A stretch of 64,000 bases of DNA from Phymatolithon calcareum (GCA_977006965.1 OZ345352.1:3410001-3474000), one strand, 5' to 3'. Counted from the first letter of the stretch, positions 12,831 through 22,936 are shown. Program-made: numbers and translations. Notes: generated by a model from the letters alone, not told the origin.

Positions 12831-13928
12831 AATTATCCGCAATTCTAGTTACCTCATTTCTGCAAAGATGGAAGAAAGAGAGTTGGATATCAACATGTAA
12901 TAGGATCATATATTTAGGATTCTGTCCCCTATGCCACAAGTAGGGAAACGTATGAATAGAGCATGGGCTGTTCAGGTTTGCACCACAATGCTTGTCGTTC
13001 CAGGTCTCATTAAAAATACTGGATGCCATCGCTTTGGTGGCCCAGGATCTTTTCAGTATACCACAACCGTCATGCCAAAGAAACGAAAGCATATGAATTG
13101 ATCTTGTTCGATATCCTCCGCATGCTTAATTTTATGACAAAAGCAAGAATACTGAGAGCTTTCTTGTAAATTTTATCAGCCACGCGTCCACACCGTGCGG
13201 AAATGCCGGCCAAATAGTCTAGAGGTTACCATATACATCTTGCGGTAAATTTAGGTATCTACCAACTGCCTTTCCTGAATGATGATGAGCGGGTTACCTT
13301 AGACGCGTTCTTCCCCATACAGCATTTCTTAATCACCCTTACGCATCTGTTGGGCTTTCAAACTTTCAATACATATTGAGATCCTTGAAAACAAATACTG
13401 GCGTATCATATGACACTGTGGGTGCTTCCCGAAGCTGCATATCCATGGTTCTACCCCATGCTGAGGTGTACAAGACTTGTACCGCGAGAACCCACCTATG
13501 GCATTCTGTCAAGTACTAAATATTGCCGTAAACAGCTCATTCCAATTTCCATTTGCACACCGTGCCTTCACAACATTGAAGACCGTCAAGCTATGATAAC
13601 AGTTGCGTCAAGGTCTGAAGCAGCTTCAAAACGTTGCTTCCACAGTCTGGCTGTAGATTATAGAAAGCCACGTCACGTTAGCTGTAGAAGCTCGAAGAAC
13701 AGTATGCCTTCTCTTCGGGACGTGGCTATAGAAGTTTCTCAGATTCCCGACTGAGGATGGGAGCAATATGCACGACTGAGATTGTACAGCCAACTGTACC
13801 TAGTAATATCACGAGAAAGGTTTCGCCAAGATCCGCCTGTTCTCCAGTACCTAGATTGTAGGGTTTTGGCAACACGGCTCTGCGTTTTTCGTGATTCCTA
13901 TTCAACCAGCCATGATCGCCTCTTCCCG
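12831..13928. other. No gene seen
   Basis: Only short frames; a 114-codon frame at 13410-13754 shows no domain. Confidence 0.35.
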
Positions 13929-13945
13929 TTCCCTTTTTGCAAACT

Positions 13946-14033
13946 TTTTTATTGCAATTTTTTTAAAGCCCCGCAGTCATACGAATATACGGGCAGGGCT
14001 TCCTCAGGTGCTGCCCTCGCTAGGGCAGCTCTA
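13946..14033 (-). mobile_element. 88-bp 5'-truncated LINE insertion with 17-bp TSD
   Basis: This is a bare family B 3' end (minus strand: GAAGCCCTGCCCGTATATTC, then GCGGGGCTTTAAAAAAATTG). It is flanked by perfect copies of TTCCCTTTTTGCAAACT at 13929-13945 and 14034-14050. It closely matches the tail of the LINE at 58.5-59.9 kb, so the insertion is recent and was dead on arrival. Confidence 0.9.
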
Positions 14034-14121
14034 TTCCCTTTTTGCAAACTGAAGCGCTTTAAAGTCTCGCTTTCAATTTCAATCCGTTGTACATCAAACG
14101 AGAGACGTGTCTTATAGCAAG

Positions 14122-14256
14122 AAGAAGAAGTAGCAGTTTTATTTAAAAGTTACGATTGCATCTGCAGACGCTTGGAGCAACTTTTCAAAGGCCATAGGCC
14201 CACGGACTGAGTCTTTCTTGGTTGAACATTTGCATGGTCGGGTGTGAAACCATCTG
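14122..14256 (-). mobile_element. (CTT)n-tailed retroposon, family A, with 15-bp TSD
   Basis: Minus-strand copy of the family A 3' end: CAAGCGTCTGCAGATGCAAT, then TAAATAAAACTGC and a CTT tail. It is flanked by GTGTCTTATAGCAAG (14107-14121) and GTGTCTTATATCAAG (14257-14271), 14 of 15 identical. It lies about 330 bases upstream of the TATA box of the second SD-rich gene. Confidence 0.75.
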
Positions 14257-14583
14257 GTGTCTTATATCAAGTGCTTTTCGGGACATGTACTTCTCACAGT
14301 CTCAAGACCATAAGAGGACATGCAATTGCGGCTTCAACGCAACTTACAAAGTCGCTCTTTCTGCACCTCTACAACTTAGTGCTATTTATGTTCATATCTT
14401 TAGAAGAGAGAGTTACTTCCCAGACTCAACGATCCTTTTTGCCTGGAATTGCTTTTCAAGTATTGAGCATTCAAGCATTCAATATGTCCTCCGATGCAAT
14501 TAAACCTTCCACTTAGTCCTTGCCTTTCTCTTTTCGTCACATAGACTGCTCTCTCTGCACTTATTCGCACTGTCAAATCGTTT

Positions 14584-14590
14584 TATATAA
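14584..14590 (+). promoter_or_regulatory. TATA box of second SD-rich gene
   Basis: TATATAA lies 111 bases before the ATG at 14695, in the same arrangement as the paralogue at 5219-5225. Confidence 0.6.
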
Positions 14591-14694
14591 GACCAAGACT
14601 GCCGCCCTGAAACAGACAACCGTCTCCACCATCGAACAAAGCTCATCACCCAGATCCTCCTGCATCCCATCCACATCCGCACCACATCACCGTC

Positions 14695-15381
14695 ATGGCG
14701 CGTCCCGCCTTTCTCGTCGTTTTCATTCTGGCGTGGTGCACCATCGCATTCTGTACCGTTCTCCCCCCAGCCAAAGCCACGCGTTCCGTTCTGCACCGCA
14801 CGGTTAGGAAGTCTATTAAAGCCGCCAAACCGGACAAGGTGACGCAAATCAAGAAGGTCATTCGCAGCCGCAAGGATGAAGAAAACGCTAAGGATGGTGG
14901 CTCCTACATCGCTGAGCACCTGCAAGTGAAACATGTGATGCGCAGACGCAAGGATGAGGACGATGTTGAAGAACTCGTTCGCAGGTCGCGTGGGTCCGAT
15001 TCTGATTCCAGCGACTCCGATTCCGATCATGTTGTTCGCACTCGTAACTACAAGTCCGATACCGATTCCGACTCTGACCATGTTGTTCGCACTCGTAACT
15101 ACAAGTCCGATACCGATTCCGACTCTGACCATGTTGTTCGCACTCGTAACTACAAGTCCGATACCGATTCCCACTCTGACCATGTTGTTCGCACTCGTAA
15201 CTACAGGTCCGATACCGATTCCGATTCTGACCATGTTGTTCGCACTCGTAACTACAAGTCCGATACCGATTCCGATTCTGACCATGTTGTTCGCACTCGT
15301 AACTACAAGTCCGATACCGATTCCCACTCTGACCATGTTGTTCGCTACGGCTACTCCAGCTCCGACTCGGATTCTGATTAG
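14695..15381 (+). CDS. Secreted Ser/Asp-rich protein segmented by HVVR motifs (copy 2)
   Basis: The product is 228 residues. The first 100 residues align without gaps to copy 1 and differ at about 13 positions, including the signal peptide (MARPAFLVVFILAWCTIAFC) and the repeated RKDE motifs. The tail is different: six units of the 17-residue peptide HVVRTRNYKSDTDSDSD, then [15 protein letters not shown]. If R-x-x-R is cleaved, the gene would release six nearly identical acidic peptides. Units 1-3 and 4-6 share the order DSD, DSD, HSD, which suggests duplication of a three-unit block. Both copies end in YSSSDSDS-type sequence, so N-terminus and C-terminus are conserved while the middle turns over. 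Function is unknown; extracellular matrix, mineral-binding or peptide-signal roles are possible. Confidence 0.8.
   Translation: MARPAFLVVFILAWCTIAFCTVLPPAKATRSVLHRTVRKSIKAAKPDKVTQIKKVIRSRKDEENAKDGGSYIAEHLQVKHVMRRRKDEDDVEELVRRSRGSDSDSSDSDSDHVVRTRNYKSDTDSDSDHVVRTRNYKSDTDSDSDHVVRTRNYKSDTDSHSDHVVRTRNYRSDTDSDSDHVVRTRNYKSDTDSDSDHVVRTRNYKSDTDSHSDHVVRYGYSSSDSDSD
15028..15333 (+). repeat. 51-bp coding tandem repeat, six units
   Basis: Each unit runs CATGTTGTTCGCACTCGTAA through a Tyr-Lys-Ser-Asp-Thr-Asp block to the next CATGTTGTTCG. Units differ by few bases and keep frame (17 codons). Unit 4 has AGG for AAG; units 3 and 6 share CAC for GAC/GAT. Confidence 0.9.
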
Positions 15382-15418
15382 ACGGTATATGTAAAATTCC
15401 ATCACCGGCTTTCATAGG

Positions 15419-15437
15419 GATTTGATAGCTTCAAATC
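15419..15437 (+). promoter_or_regulatory. Conserved 3' stem-loop after SD gene 2
   Basis: GATTTGA, loop TAGCT, TCAAATC, 38 bases after the stop, matching the element at 6042-6060. An AATAAA follows at 15508-15513 and could be this gene's polyadenylation signal. Confidence 0.5.
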
Positions 15438-15794
15438 GAGAAGGCGGTTGAGACTCTGAAAAGGAATATGAAGCTACGCTTTATTCTTAAGACGTAGTGA
15501 ATGAAAGAATAAATGCTGTACTCTATTTGGATATGGGGAATAGTCCTTCTTAACTTCAATGATAGAACAGATGGTTTTTCACGGTCATCAGATGATCCTC
15601 TGCCGAGAGTAGACAATGAAAACAGTCGAACTATTAACTTCTTGGCTCTTGCAGTTGCACTCATGTTGTGAATAGCGGGGACACCAGTAGCGAACCCAAA
15701 AGCACACCACATAGAAGGTAGGACGATCTAGGATCCAAACATCCACCACCGCCTATAACAGACGGTAGGTTTCAACAGTCTACACACTGGAAGG

Positions 15795-15868
15795 CAGCAA
15801 CTGAGGAAGCCTTGGCCGTATATTCGTAAGACTTTAAGGCTTTCAAATAAACTTCAATTGAAAAAACT
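15795..15868 (+). mobile_element. LINE 3' end, family B
   Basis: CTGAGGAAGCCTTGGCCGTA and CAAATAAACTTCAATTG followed by an A run match the family B tail. No target-site duplication found. Confidence 0.6.
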
Positions 15869-16084
15869 CATGATGTGATCCTTTGAATTATTACGGTGTT
15901 CTTTCCGCGAACAATAGCGCTAAAGTAATGCAAAATAATCCCCGCCCTACTGCTAGAGAAGATCTGATTTTGAGAAGGGGCTCATGTCTGCCAATCTCTA
16001 AAGATCAAGTTTCTCCGGCTTTCACTCTTCTGCCAGCGAAATCTACTTTGCTTCTTCTTCTTCTCTTCTTCCAGCAAGGAGGCT

Positions 16085-16318
16085 ATGAGGACCAGCTTCG
16101 CCATTTTGATCGGGCTTGTGACATGCACGAATCGCATTTCTTCCTCCTTCCCCGCTCTTGGTTTTCCTTCCGGCAGTTCAAATCGGACAGAATGGCTCAG
16201 CATAGCCAACTTACCAATTATCGTTTCGATCGAATCCATACTCGCGCCCCGCGGCATCGACCAGGACGAAATCCGCGGTCATAGTGCCCGAATGGACTGC
16301 TGCAGTGGCTTTGTTTGA
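16085..16318 (+). CDS. Possible small secreted protein
   Basis: A 77-codon ATG frame whose first 19 residues (MRTSFAILIGLVTCTNRIS) resemble a signal peptide. The rest has no known domain. There is no promoter or repeat support and it may be chance. Confidence 0.2.
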   Translation: MRTSFAILIGLVTCTNRISSSFPALGFPSGSSNRTEWLSIANLPIIVSIESILAPRGIDQDEIRGHSARMDCCSGFV

Positions 16319-16789
16319 AGAAAGTCCTTGAAAGCGTCACCGAACTGGGCGAATAAAGACATCTCCGACATGGCTGCAGTCGTTAACAGCAATAGATTTT
16401 GTAATGCCCTTTCGACGGACAAGATACCACTTCCTGGACCCTGAGAATGCGATCTAGGTCATACTCTGAGTCGCACCGACAGCAAATTCCGGTTCAGCTG
16501 TACTCAGTGGCAGCGGAGGAGGTGACGTGGGTGATGGTTCCGCTACTGTTGGAGGCGGGCGCGGAAAGCACAGGACTCGGTGGAAAGAGAAGAGATACCG
16601 TAAGACATGACACCTAATCAACGGCAAAGTTATTGCGGTTGAAACCCTTTATGCCAGAACTGCAGTTCTGAACAGCAAGTAGAACTTTTGATGCCGTTGG
16701 TCGTACTCATTCTTGGCGGAAACAGAATTTTGCTCGGTGCGGTGAAGTGTGAAACCACAGGGCAATTAATGAGTGCAGTATGCACAGCA

Positions 16790-17023
16790 AGTGTCACATG
16801 GAATAGACAAGGCGTCAATTGAGGAAATCTGATCAGTGGACCCCAAGCTTTTCCCTCCCTTTTTACGGGAGAGGGTTTTTGCAGCTAGGGCTACGACGTT
16901 TAACCCGGGTTACAAGTGTTTGAATAGATGATCGAAGCTACAAAGTAGCTGCTGAAACGCATCTCCCTTGCAGTCTGATGAGTGTTACTGAGGGCGTTTA
17001 ATAAATTCCAAATTCAAAAAAAA
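16790..17023 (+). mobile_element. 5'-truncated LINE, family C 3' end, with 13-bp TSD
   Basis: The copy starts at ACATGGAATAGACAAGG, i.e. the last two codons and stop of the family C ORF, and continues through the 3' untranslated region to AATTCCAAATTC and an A run. It is flanked by AGTATGCACAGCA at 16777-16789 and 17024-17036. It is in inverted orientation to the related copy at 19327-19864. Confidence 0.85.
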
Positions 17024-17169
17024 AGTATGCACAGCATAATTCGAGTATGACACTAAGTTCTTCAATGAGGAAATTCGCTAAATGGTCACCAAACGTGGTC
17101 ACATCCACCCCTAGCCAATACTACTACCCACCCATTGCAAAATATACTATCATACTCACGCTAGCCGAA

Positions 17170-17999
17170 ACCTACTACTCATCCGTTTCTCAGAGCACTC
17201 TATGCGACAGTGAAATTTACATGCAATACAGCTGGAGAGGAAGCTCTTCCAGCTTAGTGAACTCTCTCCCTGTGCGATGCTGAAGGCCAGAGTTGTCTCC
17301 TGTCTGTTGGAATCATAAGTCGTTAGGGTGAAAAGCTGTCCCCGCGTCACGGAGGTCAGGTGGGCCGCGTCAACACTGATGAAACCGTTGTGGGCCGCCC
17401 AGGTGTCCATCGCACCCTTTGGGCAACAAATATGCTGTGGAGCTGCTGCCGTATCGTCCCAGAAAGAGGATTTGTGGTGAGCGTGTACACTCCGCTGGGA
17501 TAGCGCTGCCGAACTGCGGCCAGGTACGAGCGAAGTACTCTGATATGTGCCAGGTGGTGGACATCCGAGCCCAGCTTGGAAGCCACTATGGTGTGCGCCT
17601 ATGTGCGCTTTAACACGACACCGCTTTGTTTGCGGACCATTTCCGTCAGCTGTGCGGCGTTTCCACTGACTCGGCCTCTTGTGGCAACAAATTCAGTCAG
17701 CACGGGCGCCCGCCACGCGAATAGCTCCGTCTTGAATTGGCGGTCCCTGGAGGGCCCTCCAACACAGCTGTGTCCGATTGACTTGGTGATCCTGACACCG
17801 CCAACGCTCGGCAGGGCGCTGACGTTCACGCGGAAGGTGCAAGCTGTGCGCTGGCTATAGATGAATGTCAGACGCTGCTTGCTGCGCTCTCCACGAGGTG
17901 TGCCTTCCCGATTGACGGGGAGATCACGACGTTAGCAACATCGTCGAAGCTTGATCCAACGTAGTCGCCCACCTGTAGCACGAGCTCCTTCTTGTCCAT
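17170..17999 (-). pseudogene. Decayed unrecognised protein gene
   Basis: On the minus strand an ATG at 17999 opens MDKKELVLQVGDYVGSSFDD. The reading shifts frame near 17870 and continues through NVSALPSVGGVRITKSIG and VLTEFVATRGRVSGNA. It is stopped by TAG at 17599-17601 and continues in the same frame with SDVHHLAHIRVLRSYLAAV. A further frame change near 17400 gives TSVTRGQLFTLTTYDSNRQ. Each piece has protein-like composition and they are collinear, so I read them as one gene with two frameshifts and one nonsense codon. No family is recognised; a cellular gene or a coat-like protein of a selfish element are both possible. Confidence 0.35.
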
Positions 18000-19312
18000 G
18001 ATTTCAGAGTGAGTAGTGCGGGAGCGTTGTGCGTTGGGCTTGTCAGACGAATTCGAGGATGTGCACAAAACTTGGATCAAGGGGAAGTAGCAGCTACTTC
18101 CCTTTTCCCTCCAAAAAACGCAACTGTCATCGCTCCACGTAACAGATGAGTAGTAGTTTTGGCTTGGGTGGATGTTTAGCGTACTTTGACCACTTTTGGT
18201 GGCCATTTAGCGAATTTCCTCGGGAAATATCCAACACTACTAAGCTTAGTAGTTTCTTGACAAATATATATTCTACGCGCAAAGAGTCTTACGCTCAGTG
18301 TGTCCTTCGATTGCATTCTGAAATTGGTTCCACGGAATCAGCTTGCAAGCAAGCGCGCCCTCTGGACGTCAGTGTGGTGGCCTACCAAAAAAGGGAACTC
18401 AATTTTGCCTATCTCGTGTTCTATAAATTTACTCAGTTGCGTGGCGAATTGGAACCTTCACATTCTTAGCGTGAGTGAGCCCCTTGCAAGGGCAACTGGC
18501 ATGCAATATCGTACTGAGAAATTATCTTGTGCATTGTGCATTTAAAACGACAATGCCATCTCAATCAGTTCCGCTACCCGTCGAGAACGACCACGAGAAA
18601 GCTCGATCACTGTGACGAATAACCCTCATACTCGTTTCTTCCACCAAGCAGTCCACTAACTCTTCTCAACGATCGATCAAAGTTCTAATCGCTGGGGTGC
18701 CGGGGCAGCAGACCGTGCTTTGTGCCTAACTCGGCTCCGTCTCCAAGGACCTAATTGCCGAAGAGGTCTACAAATCTATAGAGCACCGCGCAGGGCTCGC
18801 GGTGAATGCATTTCTTATACTACATGACGGGAAAATCATGGGAAATCAGTCAGCAGTCACTCTACCTCGGGACCGTGAAGCGTTCCTATCTCTGCTGATT
18901 TCGCCGGGCACTCCCGGGAGGTAAGATCGGATTAAGATCAACTTTAGGAGGCGAAAACGGAGCAGAAGAAAAGCGAAACCTTTCCCGCTTTGGTTTCCTC
19001 AAGGGACGTGATGTTTTTGACACCCTGTGTCCTCGCCATCCCGTTTAGATTACCGGGAAAAGATGGAAGCCTGAAGCTGCGATGGAAGCTGATCTACAGG
19101 ATGGAGTGGTGCAATCGATGGGTATTATTAGGACTGGATGCAAGAGACGCAGGATGGAAAAGAAGAAAAAGAACATCTATGTGAGACTGTGCAAAATCCA
19201 GTATGTGCCATAAGCCACGCATCATGATCTGTAGCAGGTGGTTGAGGTGCCTGAGTTGCACCGTTTCTCAAGTCTTGTGCTCAAGCTATGCACAAAGTCC
19301 CTTTGGAAAGAC
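18000..19312. other. No gene seen
   Basis: Short frames only; no repeat recognised. Confidence 0.35.
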
Positions 19313-19326
19313 ATGATGTAGCAACT

Positions 19327-19864
19327 TTTTTTTTTGAATTTGGAATTTATTAAACGCCCTCAGCAACACTCATGAGACTGCAAGGGAGATGCGTTTCAGC
19401 AGCTACGTTGTAGCTTCGATCATATATTACGTCGTAGCCCTAGCTGTAAAAACCCTCTCCCGTAAAAGGGCAGAGGGAAAAGCTTGGGGTCCACTGATCA
19501 GAATTCCTCAATTGACGCCTTGTCTATTCCATGTCGTCGTAAAAGACGATAGTGAAGAAGAGTAGCTTGTCTAGAGCTTCTTCAGTGATATTAATCTCCT
19601 CTTTGGTCAGTTGATATCTTCCGAGGTATTCTTCCAGGTTGCTCATGAGGATTGGTACAGTATCACCGAACTTGTCTGTGAGAAGTGATGTGCTCATTGG
19701 GGGGAACCGACCGAATGCCCACTTTACCGCTAGTTGGCGGTGCCGTGTTTTCGGAAGTCTGATAATCGCCGGGGTGGACTCCGGCAGATCGTAGGGAATT
19801 TTTCCCTTTCTGTTGAACTCCGAGACGTCTCCTTCGTCTTTGAAGAGCATGGTCCTCAACGATT
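19327..19864 (-). mobile_element. 5'-truncated LINE, family C, with 14-bp TSD
   Basis: On the minus strand it encodes the ORF2 C-terminus (IPYDLPESTPAIIRLPKTRH, RQLAVKWAFGRFPPMSTSLL) ending at 19524. This is homologous to the family B C-terminus at 25.2-25.5 kb. A 3' untranslated region and A tail follow. ATGATGTAGCAACT flanks it at 19313-19326 and 19865-19878. The ORF portion (19859-19524) is open, so the copy is young. Confidence 0.9.
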
Positions 19865-20174
19865 ATGATGTAGCAACTCTTGAATAACATGCCGGTTTAC
19901 GTCAGGCGATCATACGGTATTTTGTAAATTCTTTCGAGCCCTGTAATGTTCCAGCGACAATGCCTTACACTACGCAGTCTCCGTGTTCGTTTATGAAGTG
20001 CAAAATGGAGACCAGACACAATCGCAATCATTTACGAGATTGGAATGCTCGATAAGCGTGCTACAGGTCGCCGGGTCTGTATTAAACTATGAAAGTGGTA
20101 CCGACATAAACAAAGAGCGTGAATATGAACATTTGCCCAGACTCGCCAGGGAGAGACATAGTTCACAGATTAGC

Positions 20175-20618
20175 TCAACTGTGCTGAACGCCATTCGCCA
20201 TAGCCGCCCTGTTCTTGGAGTCACGACGCACCCACTCCTCCTCGAATTTCTGAATAAGCCTCTCTCTTTCGATCTCAAAGTTTCTCTCCTTGGCAGCGTA
20301 CACCGCTTTGAGACGGCTGCTTTCAGCGTACAGCATGGCGCTATGAGCGCCCATGGCGGAAACGACGGCACTCTCGGCGGCGTCCATGGCCTTTGCAGCC
20401 GCAAGAGAGGCACGAATAGCACTCTCGGCCGCCAAAGTGGCTATTGACGGAGCGGGATAATTTTTAGAAGACTCCGCGATTGTCTCGGCAATCGAATAGC
20501 TCTCCATTGCCCACGAGGCTGCAAGCTTGGCTGCGACCGTGGCCTCATCAACCGCCTTTTTCGCGGCAGTCGTGGGGTGAACCTTCGCATCCACTATGGT
20601 GCTAGAAAATCGGTTCAT
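20175..20618 (-). CDS. Ala-rich helical small protein (hypothetical)
   Basis: ATG-initiated, 147 residues. Residues 15-110 are Ala-rich with Glu, Ser and Met at regular spacing (EATVAAKLAASWAMESYSIA; ATLAAESAIRASLAAAKAMD), suggesting a long amphipathic helix. Residues 110-147 are charged (FEIERERLIQKFEEEWVRRD). No family is recognised. Coherent composition over the whole frame argues for a real gene, but no promoter or intron evidence was found. Confidence 0.45.
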   Translation of the reverse strand: MNRFSSTIVDAKVHPTTAAKKAVDEATVAAKLAASWAMESYSIAETIAESSKNYPAPSIATLAAESAIRASLAAAKAMDAAESAVVSAMGAHSAMLYAESSRLKAVYAAKERNFEIERERLIQKFEEEWVRRDSKNRAAMANGVQHS

Positions 20619-21089
20619 CTTTGCAGATCTAAGACCGGGTTAGTATTCGTAGTGCGCCTTGAGATCGTGGTAGAGTTGAGGGGAGATGAGCATTGCTCAT
20701 ATAGGATTTTTCGGCACCTAAGGCCAGTCCTGGTCCCAACTGCAGAGCCATTGGAGTGCAAATGTACCAGTGCAAACTGCATCCACTCCGCTCCAAATGG
20801 TCCGGTGCACCCATATGCTGAATTTAGATTTTTGACTCTGTCGAAGCTCTCTTCGTGGTCAAATGACCGACGGGGTTTCCATTCTTCTACATGAAGGGAA
20901 CAAGTTTGGTGTTCGCGGCTCGTCAATAAGGCGAAAAACTTGATCGGTTCCAGTCGCCGAACGGAAGCAGCCTGGAATTGAAGACTGGATTAGTGCTGGT
21001 GTCGAGGTTCCTGGGTGTACCATGATCAACATTGTTTAACGCGGTAGCCGAAGATTTTGGTCTCTCCCGACTCCGTTGAGGAACATTGT

Positions 21090-21760
21090 CTATGCGGCGT
21101 GTACAGCGAAGGACTCGTCGAGCATAGTACATGCAGCTCCATATATCGCAAAGATTAGGACTACTGCGGCCAATGCAATCATTCTTGGGCTGAAGACACT
21201 AACATCTGGAAGATGATGCCCGGTCCGTGCACCTACACCGATGCGATGTTTAGCCAACGCTGATAAAGACTGACACAGATACACGCGATCTCAACAGATG
21301 TACCGAGTCGTGAATGTGGTCAGATTGCAATGCAGGAAAAGAAAATGAGATGGAAGAAGAAGAAATAAAAAAGTTAAAATCGATTCTGCAGATGCTTAAT
21401 GAAGATGAAAAAGATGTGGAGGGCAGGAATGCAAAATCCAGGTGATGCGGCCGATTGCCGTCATGAATCTTGGCTTCTTGAACGGGAGGCTGACGCCATT
21501 GCATTACTGACGGTGATTCAGACGTAAGAAGTCGTGAGAAAACATGCCTGGTTCTTATGTTCTTATCTACATGGCCAGCGGTGGTATATATGTATTCAAT
21601 GGCGATGCGATATCCTTTTGCCGCAAAGAGCCAGACTGCCACGAGCGCAGCCACCAGATGGAATAGCACACTGGCAGCGGTCTACAAAATAGCCGAGATA
21701 AACATAAAAAATGCAGGCTGGCGCAAGGGCAAAGGCAGCGAATCAGCAAAGTAACAAAAA
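21090..21760 (-). pseudogene. Fragments of a membrane protein
   Basis: Minus-strand reading yields hydrophobic segments (VLFHLVAALVAVWLFAAKGY near 21640; MIALAAVVLIFAIYGAACTM near 21150) separated by stops and frame changes. They could be a degraded multi-spanning protein or exons with introns I cannot place. No family recognised. Confidence 0.25.
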
Positions 21761-21925
21761 TATGGCTCCAACACAGATCCCCAGTTTGCATATGAGCATT
21801 TGGGCAATTCTTAAGAATTGTCGGAGTAGAGGCAATAGAATATGCGCGAATATGCACACGTGTTCTACAATGTATATCATACACTTTGCTGCCAGATCAA
21901 GTCAACTGGCTGTTATCGGATTGGA

Positions 21926-22801
21926 ATGACAACCACGCCCAAAAAACCCAGTCGAGCCCCTACGAAACGTGGTAAGTGTTTGCTTATTCGAATGTCATCG
22001 GCACCTCTCACTTTTTGCCACCACTGTGGCACGTCCACAACCAAGAAATGCGGCCGCTGCAAATCGGTCCGCTATTGCGGCCGTCCATGCCAGTCTGCTG
22101 CGTGGGCCTTTCACAAGCCTGATTGCTCCTCACCGGCCGCTCCCGCAGTCGCCGGACCTCGTGTGATTTCAGTTTCGGCCATGGGCGGATTGCGCCGCGC
22201 GCTCAAGGGCGCCTCCGCGGGCGACACGGTTCGATGCATTGGCCGTGCGTTTGCGAATGACAATAACGGGTCGGTTGTGATCGATGCAGGCGTGACGTTG
22301 CTCGGCGTGAATCGCGTCGGGTCAATGGACAAGACGGATGCATCCCGCATCGATGTGCCCCTGAAAGTGAGTCGCGACAGAGATGTGCGGTCGGGCGGAA
22401 CGTTGCGAATCAGAACGTTGCACGTGAAGGGCGGAATTGACATTGATGTAAACTCGTATGCGCAAGTGGAAATTGTTGATGTTCATGCCGAGGTGGCCGC
22501 TGGTTCTTCAGATGTGGTCACCATCCGGGAGGGAGGCGGACCGGTGCTTTTGAAGGATTGTGAAATTCATGGGGGGAGCGATGGGGTTTTCATTGATTGT
22601 CAAAACGTTACCATTCAGGATTGTGAGATTCGATTCGCGGCGTCAAGGGGAATATTTGCAAACAATACGTTTACTATTAAGGATTCTGAGGTTTCCGGAT
22701 GTGGTGCATATGGGATGAAGTTGCGTGGCGGGCCGCCGACCATTATTGGTGATTGCGAAATTCAGCCGGGACCCTGGGACAACTTGTATGGTCAATTCTA
22801 A
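21926..22801 (+). CDS. MYND zinc finger fused to a parallel beta-helix
   Basis: From the ATG at 21926 the product is 291 residues; a second in-frame ATG at 21992 would give 269. Residues 31-67 form a MYND finger: C31-x2-C34, C42-x2-C45, YC51, C55, then W60, H63 and C67, all ligands present. MYND fingers bind proline-containing partner motifs. Residues about 80-290 are short beta-strand repeats with recurring Asp-Cys-Glu-Ile turns (LLKDCEIHGG, TIQDCEIRF, IGDCEI) typical of right-handed parallel beta-helix (pectate-lyase/NosD-like) folds. No catalytic residues of pectate lyases are evident, so it may be a scaffold. A GTAAGT at 21972 between the two ATGs could be a splice donor, so the N-terminus is uncertain. 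A family A retroposon tail lies just downstream. Confidence 0.75.
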   Translation: MTTTPKKPSRAPTKRGKCLLIRMSSAPLTFCHHCGTSTTKKCGRCKSVRYCGRPCQSAAWAFHKPDCSSPAAPAVAGPRVISVSAMGGLRRALKGASAGDTVRCIGRAFANDNNGSVVIDAGVTLLGVNRVGSMDKTDASRIDVPLKVSRDRDVRSGGTLRIRTLHVKGGIDIDVNSYAQVEIVDVHAEVAAGSSDVVTIREGGGPVLLKDCEIHGGSDGVFIDCQNVTIQDCEIRFAASRGIFANNTFTIKDSEVSGCGAYGMKLRGGPPTIIGDCEIQPGPWDNLYGQF

Positions 22802-22878
22802 ATGATTACGTGCGTCAACTTACCTGTAAGAGACGATTGTATGGCATCGGTACACAGATCGCCTCTTTTGTTCCCTGT

Positions 22879-22936
22879 CAGCAGATGCGTTGGTAACTTT
22901 TAAATAAAAATCTACCTTTCTTCTTCTTCTTCTTCT
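22879..22936 (+). mobile_element. (CTT)n-tailed retroposon end, family A
   Basis: Only the last ~60 bases of family A are present, nearly identical to 6312-6361, ending in CTT repeats. Its AATAAA (22903-22908) lies about 100 bases after the MYND gene stop and may have been adopted as that gene's polyadenylation signal. Flanks TCTTTTGTTCC and TCTTTTGATCC may be an imperfect target-site duplication. Confidence 0.65.

Noticed and set aside
14500-15405. 301-codon minus-strand frame opposite SD gene 2
   Set aside because: It is the antisense of the repeat array (VVTSANNMVRIGIGIG units arise from the 51-bp repeat). The plus strand has signal peptide, TATA box and conserved N-terminus.
16790-19864. 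Inverted family C copies as ends of one composite transposon
   Set aside because: Each copy has its own distinct TSD (AGTATGCACAGCA and ATGATGTAGCAACT), so they are separate insertions.
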